The notes: generated from the letters alone by a model not told the origin. Shown: positions 25,400 through 35,400, numbered from the stretch's first letter. The stretch is 64,000 nt of DNA from Oscillospiraceae bacterium HV4-5-C5C (GCA_012034405.1 JAAVLZ010000013.1:31588-95587), one strand, 5' to 3'. A program made the numbers and translations.

Positions 25400-26053
25400 T
25401 TATGCTTCCGCTGTTTCCAGGGCGTGCTGGACACAGCGGGCGATCAGGAGATGGCCGGTAGCATTAGGATGAACCCGGTCGCTGGCCAGGGTCATATAGT
25501 GCCGTTTCTGAAGGAGCAGATCAAAGGCCTTTTGCGTGTCAACTAACAGATACTGGTCATTTTCTGCTGCCAGCCGGCGCACAATATCCGCGTATTGATC
25601 TACCATGGCCCGCATGGGATCACTGCTGTGCAGTTCCATAAAAAACGGGGTCAGCAGGAGGATGCGGCGGCAAACCGGGCGGCTTAAGCGCAGCAGTTCC
25701 TGATAATTAGCCTCAAACTCCCCCGGAAGAATAAATTCCTTAGGATTGCCGGGGCCGTCAAATTGACGCCACACGTCATTGATGCCAATCAGAATGGAAA
25801 GCACCTCCGGCTGATAAGCCAGTACATCACTGTCCCAGCGGTCCAGCAGGCGGCGGGTGGTGTCTCCTGAGATCGCCGTGTTCAGAATATTAAAATCCTG
25901 ATCAGGATAATCCAGACTGAGAGAGGCGCAGACATAAGCGGGATAGGCCGTGCCCAGCCCGCCGGCATAGCCGCTGCCGACCGGGCGGTTGCGGCCGCAG
26001 TCAGTGACGGAATCCCCGGTAAATAAAAGCGTTTCTTGAGGTTTCAGCAGCAT
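25400..26053 (-). CDS. SGNH/GDSL hydrolase
   Basis: A 217-residue serine esterase of the SGNH superfamily without a signal peptide, so probably cytoplasmic. Block I is FTGDSVTD with catalytic S15. The oxyanion-hole Gly is in LNTAISGDTTRRLLDRW. Block III is IGINDVW, with the oxyanion Asn. The catalytic Asp and His are in SDRVHPNATGH near the C-terminus. Family members include carbohydrate acetyl esterases and lysophospholipases. The RLLDRW and GIND pattern fits carbohydrate deacetylases, but the substrate is unproven. AAAGGAG precedes the ATG. It stands alone, divergent from the Gfo/Idh gene. Confidence 0.9.
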   Translation of the reverse strand: MLLKPQETLLFTGDSVTDCGRNRPVGSGYAGGLGTAYPAYVCASLSLDYPDQDFNILNTAISGDTTRRLLDRWDSDVLAYQPEVLSILIGINDVWRQFDGPGNPKEFILPGEFEANYQELLRLSRPVCRRILLLTPFFMELHSSDPMRAMVDQYADIVRRLAAENDQYLLVDTQKAFDLLLQKRHYMTLASDRVHPNATGHLLIARCVQHALETAEA

Positions 26054-26163
26054 ATAGCAGCTCCTTTCGCTCCTTGGTTTTGATCTTTTCCATTATAATG
26101 AATACAAGATCAATGTAAACGGCCTGACCGCAGGTAACTGGCTAGATTAAAGGAGATGAACAG

Positions 26164-27177
26164 ATGACTCAAAAAATCGGCATCATCGGCACCGGAGGCA
26201 TAACAGAAGCGCATTTGGAGGCACTGGCCAGCTTGCCGGGGGTTCAGATCTGCGCGATTGCCGGCCGCAATCAGGGCCGCGCGGCAAAACTTGCCGCAAC
26301 CTATTTGCCGCAGCAGCTGCTGCATTTTTATGAATCTTACGAAAGTATGCTACTTAAAGAGCGGCTGGACGCGGTGTTTGTTACCCTGACGCCGCAGCTG
26401 CACGGCGAAATGGAAGTGGCGCTGGCCCAATCAGTGCCGGCGGTGTTTATTGAAAAACCGATTGCCAACCGGCTGGAACCGGTGCTGAAAGCGCGCGAGG
26501 CCTTTAAAAAGGCGGGTACTGTAGTGGCGACAGGTTACATGATGCGCTGGCAGCCCGGTGTGATAGCCGCGGAAAGCAGTTTGAGGGAAGCCGCGGAAGT
26601 ACCGGTCACCCTGAGCGGCTGCTGGATCAATCCCATGCCGGGCGCATCCTGGTGGCGTCAGCAGGCGCTGTCCGGCGGCCAGTTTGTGGAGCAATGCACC
26701 CATATTGTTGATACGGCCATAGTGCTGGCCGGTCCGATTACGGAAGTCAGCGCTATGGCCGCGCGGGGCTTTGTGCGGGACGTGCCGGATTACGATCTGG
26801 ATGACGCGCTGGCGGTGACGGTCAGGACCGGAGCCGGCGGGGTGGGTACGTTTATAACCGGCTGCTATCAGGCTGGCGGACAGACCGGACGGGTAGGCCT
26901 GGAGCTAAGCAGTATCACCAGACAATTCAGCTTTTCCGGCTGGCGCGCGGATTTGCTGCTGCGTGAAGGCAGTAACCCGCCACGCAAGCTCGCGGGTCTG
27001 GAGCGCGAGGCTATTTTCAGACGGGAAGATGAGGCTTTTTTGCAGGCGGCTGCCGCGGGAGATGCCAGCGGGCTGAGATCAGATTATGACAGCGCCTTGG
27101 AGACGCTGGCGGTGACGCTGGCGGCGGTGCAGTCGGCGCGGGATAACCGGACAGTCAGACTGACGGAGCTCTTGTGA
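26164..27177 (+). CDS. Gfo/Idh/MocA-family oxidoreductase
   Basis: An NAD(P)-dependent sugar or inositol dehydrogenase-like protein, 337 residues. The Rossmann domain starts GIIGTGGITEAHLEAL, and EKP (about 98-100), the family signature, is present. The C-terminal alpha/beta domain includes GQFVEQCTHIVDTAIVL, where the catalytic His (H179 by eye) sits. The substrate is unknown. AAGGAG precedes the ATG. Its stop overlaps the GTG of the ylmH gene (GTGA), an unusual partnership for a housekeeping RNA-binding protein. Confidence 0.88.
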   Translation: MTQKIGIIGTGGITEAHLEALASLPGVQICAIAGRNQGRAAKLAATYLPQQLLHFYESYESMLLKERLDAVFVTLTPQLHGEMEVALAQSVPAVFIEKPIANRLEPVLKAREAFKKAGTVVATGYMMRWQPGVIAAESSLREAAEVPVTLSGCWINPMPGASWWRQQALSGGQFVEQCTHIVDTAIVLAGPITEVSAMAARGFVRDVPDYDLDDALAVTVRTGAGGVGTFITGCYQAGGQTGRVGLELSSITRQFSFSGWRADLLLREGSNPPRKLAGLEREAIFRREDEAFLQAAAAGDASGLRSDYDSALETLAVTLAAVQSARDNRTVRLTELL

Positions 27178-27920
27178 AAGGGACAGCCGGTCAGAATCCC
27201 GCTGCGGCTGATTTAATCAAGCAGGCGCTTTCCCGTGGTTCTGCCAGCACACATTTCCTGAATCCGGTTGAAGCGGAAGCATTAAGGCTGGCTGTGGCCG
27301 GACAGCGACAGGCGGTTACACTGACTTTTTATGGCGGCTTTGAGGGGGCGGAGCGCCAGCTGGCCGTAGTGACAGAGCTGAGGAGCGCGCCTTGCGCGGC
27401 AGCGGATGTGATCAGCGCCGTGGCGGTCCGTCACCGGCCGCAGGATGAGCTGGGCCACCGGGATCTGTTAGGCGCGGTGCTGGGCCTGGGCCTGAAGCGT
27501 GAGGCTATCGGTGATATTGTGCCCGGTCCGGTCGCCTATCTGATTTGCCAGAGCAGTCTGGCTGACTTTATTGCCGCTGAGCTGACTCAGGTCGGCCCCT
27601 TTGGCGTGACTGCCGGGGTGATACCGCTGGGGGCGCTGCCGCCGCGGCTGGAGCAGCTGGAAGAGCAGACGGGTACGGTTGCCTCAGCCCGCCTGGATGC
27701 GGTCCTGGCGGCGATCTTCCATCTGGCCCGCGGCAAGGCTTCAGCTTACATTTTGTCCGGCAAGGTGCAGCTGGCTTGCGCTTTGTGCCAGAAACCGGAT
27801 CGTGAGGTCAGCAGTGGCCAGGTCATATCCGTCCGCGGGCTGGGCCGGGCCAAAATACTCACGCTGGGCGGTCAGAGCCGCAAAGGGCGGTTGATCATCC
27901 GCTACGGCCGCTATATTTAA
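27174..27920 (+). CDS. ylmH: YlmH-family S4-domain RNA-binding protein
   Basis: A 248-residue homologue of Bacillus YlmH, an RNA-binding protein linked to division and to rescue of stalled 50S-peptidyl-tRNA complexes. The N-terminal region contains FLNPVEAEAL and VTLTFYGGFEGAERQLAVV; the middle region LGHRDLLGAVLGLGLKRE and IVPGPVAYLI. The S4 domain is at about 170-230 (ASARLDAVLAAIFHLARGK, VSSGQVISVRGLGRAKI). In Bacillus it sits between sepF-ylmG and divIVA; here those neighbours are missing. It starts with GTG inside the previous stop. Confidence 0.88.
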   Translation: MKGTAGQNPAAADLIKQALSRGSASTHFLNPVEAEALRLAVAGQRQAVTLTFYGGFEGAERQLAVVTELRSAPCAAADVISAVAVRHRPQDELGHRDLLGAVLGLGLKREAIGDIVPGPVAYLICQSSLADFIAAELTQVGPFGVTAGVIPLGALPPRLEQLEEQTGTVASARLDAVLAAIFHLARGKASAYILSGKVQLACALCQKPDREVSSGQVISVRGLGRAKILTLGGQSRKGRLIIRYGRYI

Positions 27921-27989
27921 CGGACCACCCATTACAGATGAATCGCTCTGAGATCGGCGCTCAAACGAGCGGCAAAAACTGTGGCAATC

Positions 27990-28030
27990 AAAAAAGAAAA
28001 ACCGCTGTGATGCCGATATCACAGCGGTTT
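27990..28030 (-). terminator. Terminator of tRNA-Ser
   Basis: Stem AACCGCTGTGAT / ATCACAGCGGTT, with loop GCCG. On the minus strand it is followed by TTTTTCTTTTTT, so it ends the tRNA transcript. It may also stop ylmH transcription. Confidence 0.88.
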
Positions 28031-28034
28031 CAGC

Positions 28035-28123
28035 TGGCGGAGAGAGTGGGATTCGAACCCACGGTGGTTTGACCCACGCCGGTTTTCAAGACCGGTGCCT
28101 TAAGCCAGCTCGACCATCTCTCC
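28035..28123 (-). tRNA. tRNA-Ser(UGA)
   Basis: Read on the minus strand it begins GGAGAGATGG and ends CTCTCTCCGCCA, with the CCA encoded. The 7-bp acceptor stem, D arm, anticodon stem CCGGT/ACCGG with loop CTTGAAA (anticodon TGA), a long variable arm (GTGGGTCAAACCAC) and the T loop GGTTCGAATCC are all clear. The long variable arm is diagnostic of a class II tRNA, here serine. It is 89 nt with its own promoter and terminator, a lone tRNA gene. Confidence 0.97.
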
Positions 28124-28149
28124 ATATCAATTGGTGCGGACCGTTCCAT

Positions 28150-28178
28150 ATTTTAAAGCCTTTGGGCGCTGCCGTCAA
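28150..28178 (-). promoter_or_regulatory. Promoter of tRNA-Ser
   Basis: On the minus strand TTGACG (28178-28173) and TAAAAT (28155-28150) with a 17-bp spacer, ending about 27 bp before the tRNA. The rest of the gap to 28405 holds GC-rich sequence with no feature I can name. Confidence 0.7.
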
Positions 28179-28405
28179 CTAAAACTTACCCGCAGCTGAA
28201 CCGCTGTAACCTTTCCGGGTCACCTGCAGGCTGGTAAATTGCTGGCACGACCCTTTGACCGGTTGGAGCAACCGGAACGTTATTCTACAATAACCCACGG
28301 AGCCCGCAGGCCTTACCTGCCTGACCCGGGGGCGGCCGGCGTAGATCGCAAGGAGCATCTGGACTCTTTCCCTCCTAAGGAAGCCGCTTATTAAAGGAGC
28401 TGATT

Positions 28406-28999
28406 ATGGAAAAACTGGTTGTTACCACCCTTTTACTGAATCTGTTTGCTATTTTAACCATCAGGCTGAGACCCAGGCTCTTTAAAGTGAAACTGTTCCG
28501 GCCCATGGTCAAAAATTTTCACCTGTCCTTATTGCCGGCCGCAGCCTTTATGCTGGGCTTCCTGATCTTTTTGGGCTTTTCCTATTGGGCTGCATACAGC
28601 GGCAGTAAAGTATTAACTGTGGTGGCCACCGTTGTCTTGCTCCTGGGCTGCCTGGGCTGGCTGCTGCTGCTGCCCAACGCCGGTTACCTGATCACGGAAC
28701 TCAATATGACCCACCGGCAGGAAGATGAGCATGAAGTACCCATTTGGTATGACATTGTGTCCATCCTGAGTTTTGCCCTGTCCGGGATTGCCAATACCCT
28801 TTTAAATCTGGCGGCGCTGGAATATGCCATCCTGATTATCTGGGACCCGTCACCGCTCACCCTGGGCGATTACTGGGCTTTACAGGGAATAGCCCTGCTG
28901 GCGTTGATTCTGGTGGCCGTTGGCGTGTACCTGGGACGGGCTGTCCGCTTTAATTCCTGGGATGTTCTGCATCCCGGCCGGTTTTGGAAAAAATGCTGA
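28406..28999 (+). pseudogene. DUF1361 membrane protein, N-terminal part (split frame)
   Basis: A 197-residue integral membrane protein with about six helices, of the DUF1361 family (function unknown). Hallmarks are LLPNAGYLITEL, VPIWYDIVSILSFALSG and YLGRAVRFNSWDVL. The frame stops at TGA 28997 just after a run of six A (28988-28993), where family members normally continue into a last transmembrane helix. That helix is encoded in the -1 frame immediately downstream (28993-29118). The cause may be a real frameshift, a homopolymer sequencing error, or translation of two overlapping peptides. AAAGGAG precedes the ATG. Confidence 0.75.
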
Positions 29000-29118
29000 C
29001 CCACTTCAACCAGCCTGACAACCTGAAAAACTGCCTGCTTTTTGTCCTGCTGCACAGTCTCCTGTTCCTGCTTTTGTATGTGGCCTGGGATCTGCCCGGC
29101 CTTTTTCCCATTGGTTGA
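28993..29118 (+). pseudogene. DUF1361 membrane protein, C-terminal part
   Basis: A 41-residue frame in the -1 register, starting at an ATG that overlaps the previous stop (ATGCTGA). It encodes a hydrophobic helix, CLLFVLLHSLLFLLLYVAW, followed by DLPGLFP. It supplies the missing C-terminal helix of DUF1361. Either this is one broken gene, or the ATG acts by termination-reinitiation to make a small second subunit. Confidence 0.6.
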
Positions 29119-29186
29119 GCGTCACGAGGGTCGGCCATTCAGGCTTTCAACCAGGGCTGCGGACCGTATACCTGCAGCTTCCCGAC

Positions 29187-29648
29187 TTAAGGCTTAAGAT
29201 AGGCCAGGATTTCTGCTGCGTGCTCTTCTGGCTTGACCCGGGACCAGATCTTCTGGATAAGGCCGTCCGGCCCGATTAAAAAGGTGCAGCGGACCGTCCC
29301 CCAGTAAACCTTGCCGTAGTTTTTCTTTTCCTGCCAGACACCATAAGCTTCCATCACCTGATGATCCGGATCGGACAGCAGTGTGAAGGGGAGCGATTGC
29401 TTTTCAATAAACCGGCGGTGACTGGCGGTGCTGTCTTTACTGACCCCGAGAATCACGGCATTTTGCGCCTGGAATGCTTCCCAGGCCGCGGCAAAGCCAC
29501 AGGCTTCCTTAGTACAGCCGGGAGTCTGGTCTTTGGGATAAAAGTACAAAATGACAGTCTGACCTCTGAAATCACTCAATCTGACCGGTCGGTCCGACTG
29601 GTCCACCAATTCAAAATCCGGGGCAGCCTGCCCTTGCGCTAAAATCAT
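29187..29648 (-). CDS. bcp: Thioredoxin-dependent thiol peroxidase (Bcp/PrxQ type)
   Basis: A peroxiredoxin of 153 residues that reduces hydrogen peroxide and alkyl hydroperoxides with thioredoxin electrons. The peroxidatic Cys is C45 in TPGCTKEAC and the resolving Cys is C50, five residues later, as in the Bcp/PrxQ class. Upstream FYPKDQTPG and downstream GVSKDS and FTLLSDP follow the family order. AAAGGA precedes the ATG. It is a single gene; with SodA and MsrA it points to a strict anaerobe that must survive oxygen exposure. Confidence 0.95.
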   Translation of the reverse strand: MILAQGQAAPDFELVDQSDRPVRLSDFRGQTVILYFYPKDQTPGCTKEACGFAAAWEAFQAQNAVILGVSKDSTASHRRFIEKQSLPFTLLSDPDHQVMEAYGVWQEKKNYGKVYWGTVRCTFLIGPDGLIQKIWSRVKPEEHAAEILAYLKP

Positions 29649-30018
29649 CTGTCTATCCTTTCTGTTCAGCGGACCTGTCTGGTATGAAACCTGCAGTCAC
29701 CGCGACCTTCAGCCGGCGCGGCTAACAGCAGGAGCCGCTCATCGGTAAGCCTACTTTAGCATCCAACGGAGGTTCCTGGCTGTCGCATATGCTCGCTATA
29801 GTGCCTGGATTTACCCGTCATCCGGGCTTATATTAAACCGTTATACTCTGAGCGGCGCTTTCCCGTGCCGCTCTTGCAGCCGGTGCCATAGGCCCAAAAC
29901 AGGCCTGAAAGGGCATTACCGGCAAAAAAGAGACTCTGTTTGCAAGATAAACGCTTAATTGTTGCACGAATCATTAAGAAACAGCGCTTTTTATTCTCGC
30001 GATCTGCTGAAATTGTAA

Positions 30019-30062
30019 TTATTCTGAGAATCATCTTGCAATTTATGACCGTTTCCGATAAT
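30019..30062 (+). promoter_or_regulatory. Upstream region of glnN: ATTCTGAGAAT palindrome and possible promoter
   Basis: ATTCTGAGAAT (30021-30031) is a 5-1-5 palindrome within TTATTCTGAGAATCA, flanked by TTGTAA and TTGCAA. It overlaps a possible -35 TTGCAA (30036-30041), with GATAAT (30057-30062) as -10 at a short 15-bp spacing. It is nearly the same as the palindrome before the amino acid importer at 12983. The earlier part of the gap (29649-30010) shows nothing else I can name. Confidence 0.45.
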
Positions 30063-30117
30063 GTACGTACTAAGAAAGCGCCAGGCCTAGGCACTGTATT
30101 GAAAGAGGGGAAAAACC

Positions 30118-32238
30118 ATGAAAGAATTGATTGAAGCGGAATGCTGCATTCCGGCTCTGACACCGCCGGATTATTTTGGTGAATCTGTTTTTAATGATAC
30201 GGAAATGCGGACTCGCCTGTCCAAATCTACCTATGAGTCTCTCAAAAAGACGATCGATATCGGCGAGGCCATTGACACCAGCATTGCGGATGAAGTCGCT
30301 ACGGTCATGAAACAGTGGGCAGTTGAAAAGGGTGCCACGCATTACACCCACTGGTTTATGCCGCTGACCAACACCACCGCTGAAAAGCATGACTCATTTA
30401 TTGAAGTCACAGCGGACGGACAGGTCATCATGAATTTCTCCGGCAAGGCACTGACCTTAGGTGAACCGGACGCGTCAAGCTTCCCATCCGGGGGCCTGCG
30501 TGAGACTGCCCGGGCCCGCGGTTATACTGCCTGGGACTGTACGTCTCCGGCTTTTGTCAAAGAGCACACGCTGTACATTCCGACCGCTTTCTTTTCCTAC
30601 GGCGGTGAAATCCTGGATAATAAGGCGCCGTTACTGAGATCGGTTGAAGTGCTGAGCAAGCAGGGGCTGAGGGTTCTGCGGGCTTTAGGCAATACTACTT
30701 CCAAACGGATCGTATCCACGGTCGGACCGGAGCAGGAATACTTCCTGGTGGACAAAAAGTATTATGAAAAGAGACTGGACCTGATGATGACCGGCCGCAC
30801 CCTGTTTGGCGCGCCCAGCCCTAAATCACAGGAACTGGATGATCATTATTTTGGTATCCTGAAAACCCGTATTGTCGAATTTATGCATGACCTGGATATC
30901 GAGCTGTGGAAGCTTGGTGTCAGCGCTAAAACCAAACATAATGAAGTGGCTCCGGGACAGCATGAGCTGGCGGTGATCTTTAACCGCTCTTCTGAAGCGG
31001 CTGACAATAACATGCTGGTCATGGAGATGTGTCGCAAGGTGGCTGAACGTCATGGCATGGTCTGCCTGCTGCATGAAAAGCCCTTTGCCGGTGTCAACGG
31101 TTCAGGCAAACATATCAACTGGTCACTGGCTACAGATGACGGCAAAAATCTGCTGGATCCCAGCGATGACCCCAGCAAAAATGCTCAATTTCTGGTCTTT
31201 CTGGCCGCAACCCTGAAAGCAGTAGACGAGTACGCTGATCTGCTTCGCCTGTCAGTTGCTACGGCCGCCAATGACCACCGCCTGGGCGCCAGTGAGGCGC
31301 CGCCGGCCATTATCTCTGCCTTTATCGGCGAAGAGCTGGACCTGATGGTAGATGACCTGCTGGCCGGCCGGGCGTATCATCCGACGGATCGCAATCAGAC
31401 CAACCTGGGCGTTAAGACCATCTCCCTGTGTACGGTTGACAAGACCGACCGCAACCGCACCTCACCCTTTGCCTTTACCGGCAATAAGTTTGAGTTCCGT
31501 ATGTGCGGTTCCAGCATGAACATTGCCAGCCCCTGCTATACCTTGAACACAGTCGTCGCGGAGACCTTGTCAGAGGCGGCGGATATCCTTGAAAAGGCAA
31601 CGGATCCTGACGCTGAAGCACACCGCTACTTTGTGGACACGGTCAGAGCGCACCGCCGCATCATTTTCAACGGCAATAACTATTCGCCGGAGTGGCCTAA
31701 GGAAGCCGAGCGCCGCGGCCTGCCCAACCGTCATAATACGGTTGAAGCGGTTTCTGCTCTTAAGGATTCCAAAAATGTAGCGGTTTTTGAAAAAATGCAC
31801 GTGCTGACGCCCAAGGAAACAGAGTCCCGGGGAGAGATTATCCTGGAAAACTATGCTAAGCAGATCGGGATTGAAGCCCGTACCGCTCTGGATATGGTGA
31901 CCCGTGAGATCACTCCGGCCGTGGTGGATTACGTTTATGATCTGACTCAGATTACCTATCAGCAGATGGCCTTGAATGTTAAGGAAACCGGGGTGCGCAA
32001 CATCCTTTCTACCTTCAACAATTACATTGATCAGCTGTACAATGCTACGGAAGATCTGAAAAAGGCTGAAGCCCGCGCGCAGGAGCTGACGGATACTGAA
32101 GAGCAGGCTCGCTTTTACTGCTATGAGGTTTTGCCCTGCATGAGCAAGCTGCGGGAGATTGTGGACAGCATTGAACCGCTGGTTCCGGAAAACCGCTGGC
32201 CGCTGCCTTCTTATGTCGATCTGATGTTCAGAGTCTGA
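30118..32238 (+). CDS. glnN: Glutamine synthetase type III
   Basis: The enzyme joins ammonia to glutamate using ATP. At 706 residues it has the size of GSIII, the long form found in Bacteroides, cyanobacteria and many Clostridia, versus about 450 for GSI. GSIII signatures include FPSGGLRETARARGYTAWD (near 121-139), VGPEQEYFLVD, the metal/glutamate-binding stretch KHNEVAPGQHELA, and GVNGSGKHINWS. GAGGGGAAAAACC precedes the ATG. It is followed by gltB and gltD in the same direction, forming a complete GS-GOGAT block. The upstream palindrome suggests control by nitrogen or amino acid status. Confidence 0.96.
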   Translation: MKELIEAECCIPALTPPDYFGESVFNDTEMRTRLSKSTYESLKKTIDIGEAIDTSIADEVATVMKQWAVEKGATHYTHWFMPLTNTTAEKHDSFIEVTADGQVIMNFSGKALTLGEPDASSFPSGGLRETARARGYTAWDCTSPAFVKEHTLYIPTAFFSYGGEILDNKAPLLRSVEVLSKQGLRVLRALGNTTSKRIVSTVGPEQEYFLVDKKYYEKRLDLMMTGRTLFGAPSPKSQELDDHYFGILKTRIVEFMHDLDIELWKLGVSAKTKHNEVAPGQHELAVIFNRSSEAADNNMLVMEMCRKVAERHGMVCLLHEKPFAGVNGSGKHINWSLATDDGKNLLDPSDDPSKNAQFLVFLAATLKAVDEYADLLRLSVATAANDHRLGASEAPPAIISAFIGEELDLMVDDLLAGRAYHPTDRNQTNLGVKTISLCTVDKTDRNRTSPFAFTGNKFEFRMCGSSMNIASPCYTLNTVVAETLSEAADILEKATDPDAEAHRYFVDTVRAHRRIIFNGNNYSPEWPKEAERRGLPNRHNTVEAVSALKDSKNVAVFEKMHVLTPKETESRGEIILENYAKQIGIEARTALDMVTREITPAVVDYVYDLTQITYQQMALNVKETGVRNILSTFNNYIDQLYNATEDLKKAEARAQELTDTEEQARFYCYEVLPCMSKLREIVDSIEPLVPENRWPLPSYVDLMFRV

Positions 32239-32326
32239 ACCAGTTTCAGCTGACTGACCGGCTGTCCCGGCGCACAACAACAACCCAATACAGCCAAAAG
32301 CGGCACCAGCCCATCTGACCGATGGA

Positions 32327-32359
32327 CCGGTGCCCTTTTCCCCCTTAAAGGGCAACCGG
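32327..32359 (+). terminator. Hairpin between glnN and gltB
   Basis: CCGGT-GCCCTTT (32327-32338) pairs with AAAGGGC-AA-CCGG (32347-32359). A second stem, CCGGCC/GGCCGG, follows at about 32356-32375. There is no T-tract, so these may only attenuate read-through into gltB. A TAAAAT element lies at about 32382. Confidence 0.35.
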
Positions 32360-32468
32360 CCTGCCATAAGGCCGGATCGGTTAAAATATGATCAGGCCTG
32401 CAGAAAAAGGCCTGACTACAGGAGCACCGGCTATCAACCTGAACAGCCGGTCCGGAAATGAGGTCTAT

Positions 32469-35400
32469 ATGTCTTCTCACCAGACGCAGCCTGCTAGGCA
32501 GGCGACATTGTATTCCCCTACCTTTGAGCACGATGCCTGCGGGATCGGTGCCCTGGCCCATATCAAAGGCCAGAAATCTCATCAGCTGCTGCAGGATGCC
32601 CTGTCAGTTCTGATTAACATGGAACACCGCGGCGGCAAGGGCTTAGAAAGAAACACCGGTGATGGCGCCGGCGTCCTGTTCCAGCTGCCGCACCGCTTTC
32701 TGCGCATTGTCGCGCAGCATCACGGCCATATACTGCCGGAGGCAGGCGCTTACGGCGTGGCCATGATCTTTTTCCCGCAGAGCGATGCCGGCCGGGAAGC
32801 CGCCATGCGTATTTTTGAGGAAGCCTGCCAGTCTGTAGGCGTGCCCTTTTTATTCTGGCGCAAGGTGCCGACCTATGCTGCGGAGCTTGGCGCGACGGCC
32901 CTGGCTTCCATGCCGCAGATCTATCAGGCTTTTTTGCTGCGCCCGGCTGACATTGAAGATGAAGATAACTTTGAACGCAAGCTCTATGTGCTGCGTCGGG
33001 TAATAGAAAAACGCGTGCTGCAAAATGAGGATCTGCAGGAAGAGATTTTTTATATCTGCTCCATGTCCTGCCGCACCATTGTTTATAAAGGCATGCTGCT
33101 GGCAACCCAATTAAAGACCTTTTATCCGGATCTGGATAACGCTAAAGTTGAAACCGCTCTGGCCCTGGTGCATTCGCGCTACTCCACCAACACCGTACCC
33201 AGCTGGGAACGGGCGCATCCCAATCGCTACATTATTCATAATGGCGAAATTAATACCCTGCGCGGCAACATCAACTGGATGCACGCCAGGGAAGCTAAGC
33301 TTTATTCCCGGACGCTGGGCACGGATCTGAAAAAGGTCCTGCCGGTCATTGATAAAGAAGGCTCTGATTCAGCTATTCTGGATAATGTGCTGGAATTCCT
33401 GACCCTGTCCGGCCGGGACCTGGCGCGGTCGGCCATGATGCTGATTCCGGAGCCCTGGGTCAGTAATCCGGATCTCAGCCCCAAACTGAAAGACTTTCTG
33501 GCTTACCAGTCAACCCTGATGGAGCCGTGGGACGGCCCGGCCGCGATCGCGTTTACTGACGGCCAGCGGCTGGGAGCTCTGCTGGACAGAAACGGCCTGC
33601 GGCCGGCACGCTACGTGGTTACTAAAGATGACCGCCTGATTCTGGCTTCAGAGGTCGGCGTCCTGGACCTGGAGCCGCAAAATGTCTTGATTAAGGGCAA
33701 TCTGAAACCTGGCAAAATGCTGGTGGTGGATCCGGCCCAGGGCCGCATTGTCTGGAATGACGAGCTGAAAGAGAGCTTTGCCGGAGAAAAGCCCTACAGC
33801 GAGTGGATGGAAGCGGAGCTTTTGACCATGAGCAAGCTTGACCCGGTCAGCGCGGAAGCAGAAGAAAAGGAGGCGCCGGCCTACCGCGGCCATGAACTCC
33901 TGAGCCGCCAGAAAGCCTTTGGCTACGCATATGAGGACGTGCAGGATGTGGTCATCCCGATGGCTCAGACCGCTGCTGAGCCCATCAATGCCATGGGCGC
34001 GGATCAACCGCTGGCAGTCTTATCCAAACGCCCCAAGTCACTGTTTTCTTATTTCAAACAACTTTTTGCCCAGGTCACTAACCCGCCGCTAGATGCCATC
34101 CGGGAAGAGCTGGTCACGGCGACCCAGGTCTATTTAGGCACTCGCGGCAATCTGTTGGAAGACAGCCGCAGTAACTGCCGGCTGCTGCGGCTTAAAACTC
34201 CGGTGATGACCCGCCAGGAATTTGTCCGGGTGCGGGACATCAAGCAACGCGGCTTTAAATCTCAGGTATTCGACGCCACCTTTGACCGGACGGAGACGGA
34301 CGGCCTGCATCTGGCGCTTGAGCGCCTGATGAAAGAGACGGCCACAGCGGTAGCCGGTGGCACCAACATCATTGTTATCAGTGACCGCGGCTTATCCCCG
34401 CAGCGTGCGCCCATCCCCAGCCTGCTGGCGCTGTCAGCCGTTCATCAAAACCTGATTCGCGAAGGCCTCAGGACCCTGGCTGATCTGGTGATGGAAACCG
34501 GTGAAGCGCGGGAGGTCCATCACTTTGCCATGCTGGTAGGCTACGGCGCCGCCGCTATCTACCCCTATCTGCTGCATGATACTCTCAGGGAGCTTTGTGA
34601 ATCCGGCCGGCTGGAACTGACCCCGCAGGAGGCGATTGACCGCTTTGATGACGCCGTGGTTCACGGTATTGTCAAGATCATGTCTAAAATGGGTATCTCA
34701 ACCGTTCACTCTTATGAAGGCTCGCAGATTTTTGAGGCGGTGGGTATCAATGAGAAGGTCATAGACCGCTACTTTACCAACACCACCAGCCGGATCGGCG
34801 GTCTGGGTCTGCCGGAACTGGAAGCAGAGGCCAAAGCCAAGCATGACCGTTACCTGGAATCCCTGCGCTTCCAGCACGATACGCAGCTGGAATCAAACGG
34901 CGAGGTTAAATTCCGCACCGGCAAGGAGGAGCACCTATACGATCCCATGACCGTCTATCTGCTGCAGCAGGCTGTGCGTTCAGGCGATTACCAGTTGTTC
35001 AAGACTTATACCAAGCGCTTTAATGAGCATGAGATCACCGCTACCTTGCGCAGTCTGCTGGACATCACGGCGCCTTCTGACCGGACGCCTCTGCCGCTGG
35101 AGGCTGTGGAGCCGGCAAGGGAAATCGTCAAACGCTTCAAGACCGGCGCCATGAGCTACGGATCTATTTCCAAGGAAGCCCACGAGACCCTGGCTGTTGC
35201 CATGAACCGCCTGGGAGGCAAGTCCAATACCGGCGAAGGCGGAGAAGATCCGGCCCGTGAAATCCCGGATGAAAACGGTGATTCCCGTCTGTCGGCGATC
35301 AAGCAGGTGGCCAGCGGACGCTTTGGCGTGACTTCCCGTTACCTCAACAGCGCTAAAGAAATTCAGATCAAAATGGCTCAGGGCGCCAAGCCGGGTGAGG

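Noticed and set aside
28985..29000. Programmed -1 frameshift site in the DUF1361 gene
   Set aside because: The heptamer is G AAA AAA, which does not allow re-pairing of the P-site codon, and no clear downstream stimulatory structure was found.
30007..30033. Classic Fur or PerR box upstream of glnN
   Set aside because: The palindrome core ATTCT-N-AGAAT does not fit the GATAAT or TTATAAT repeats of these regulators; the CodY-like comparison fits better.
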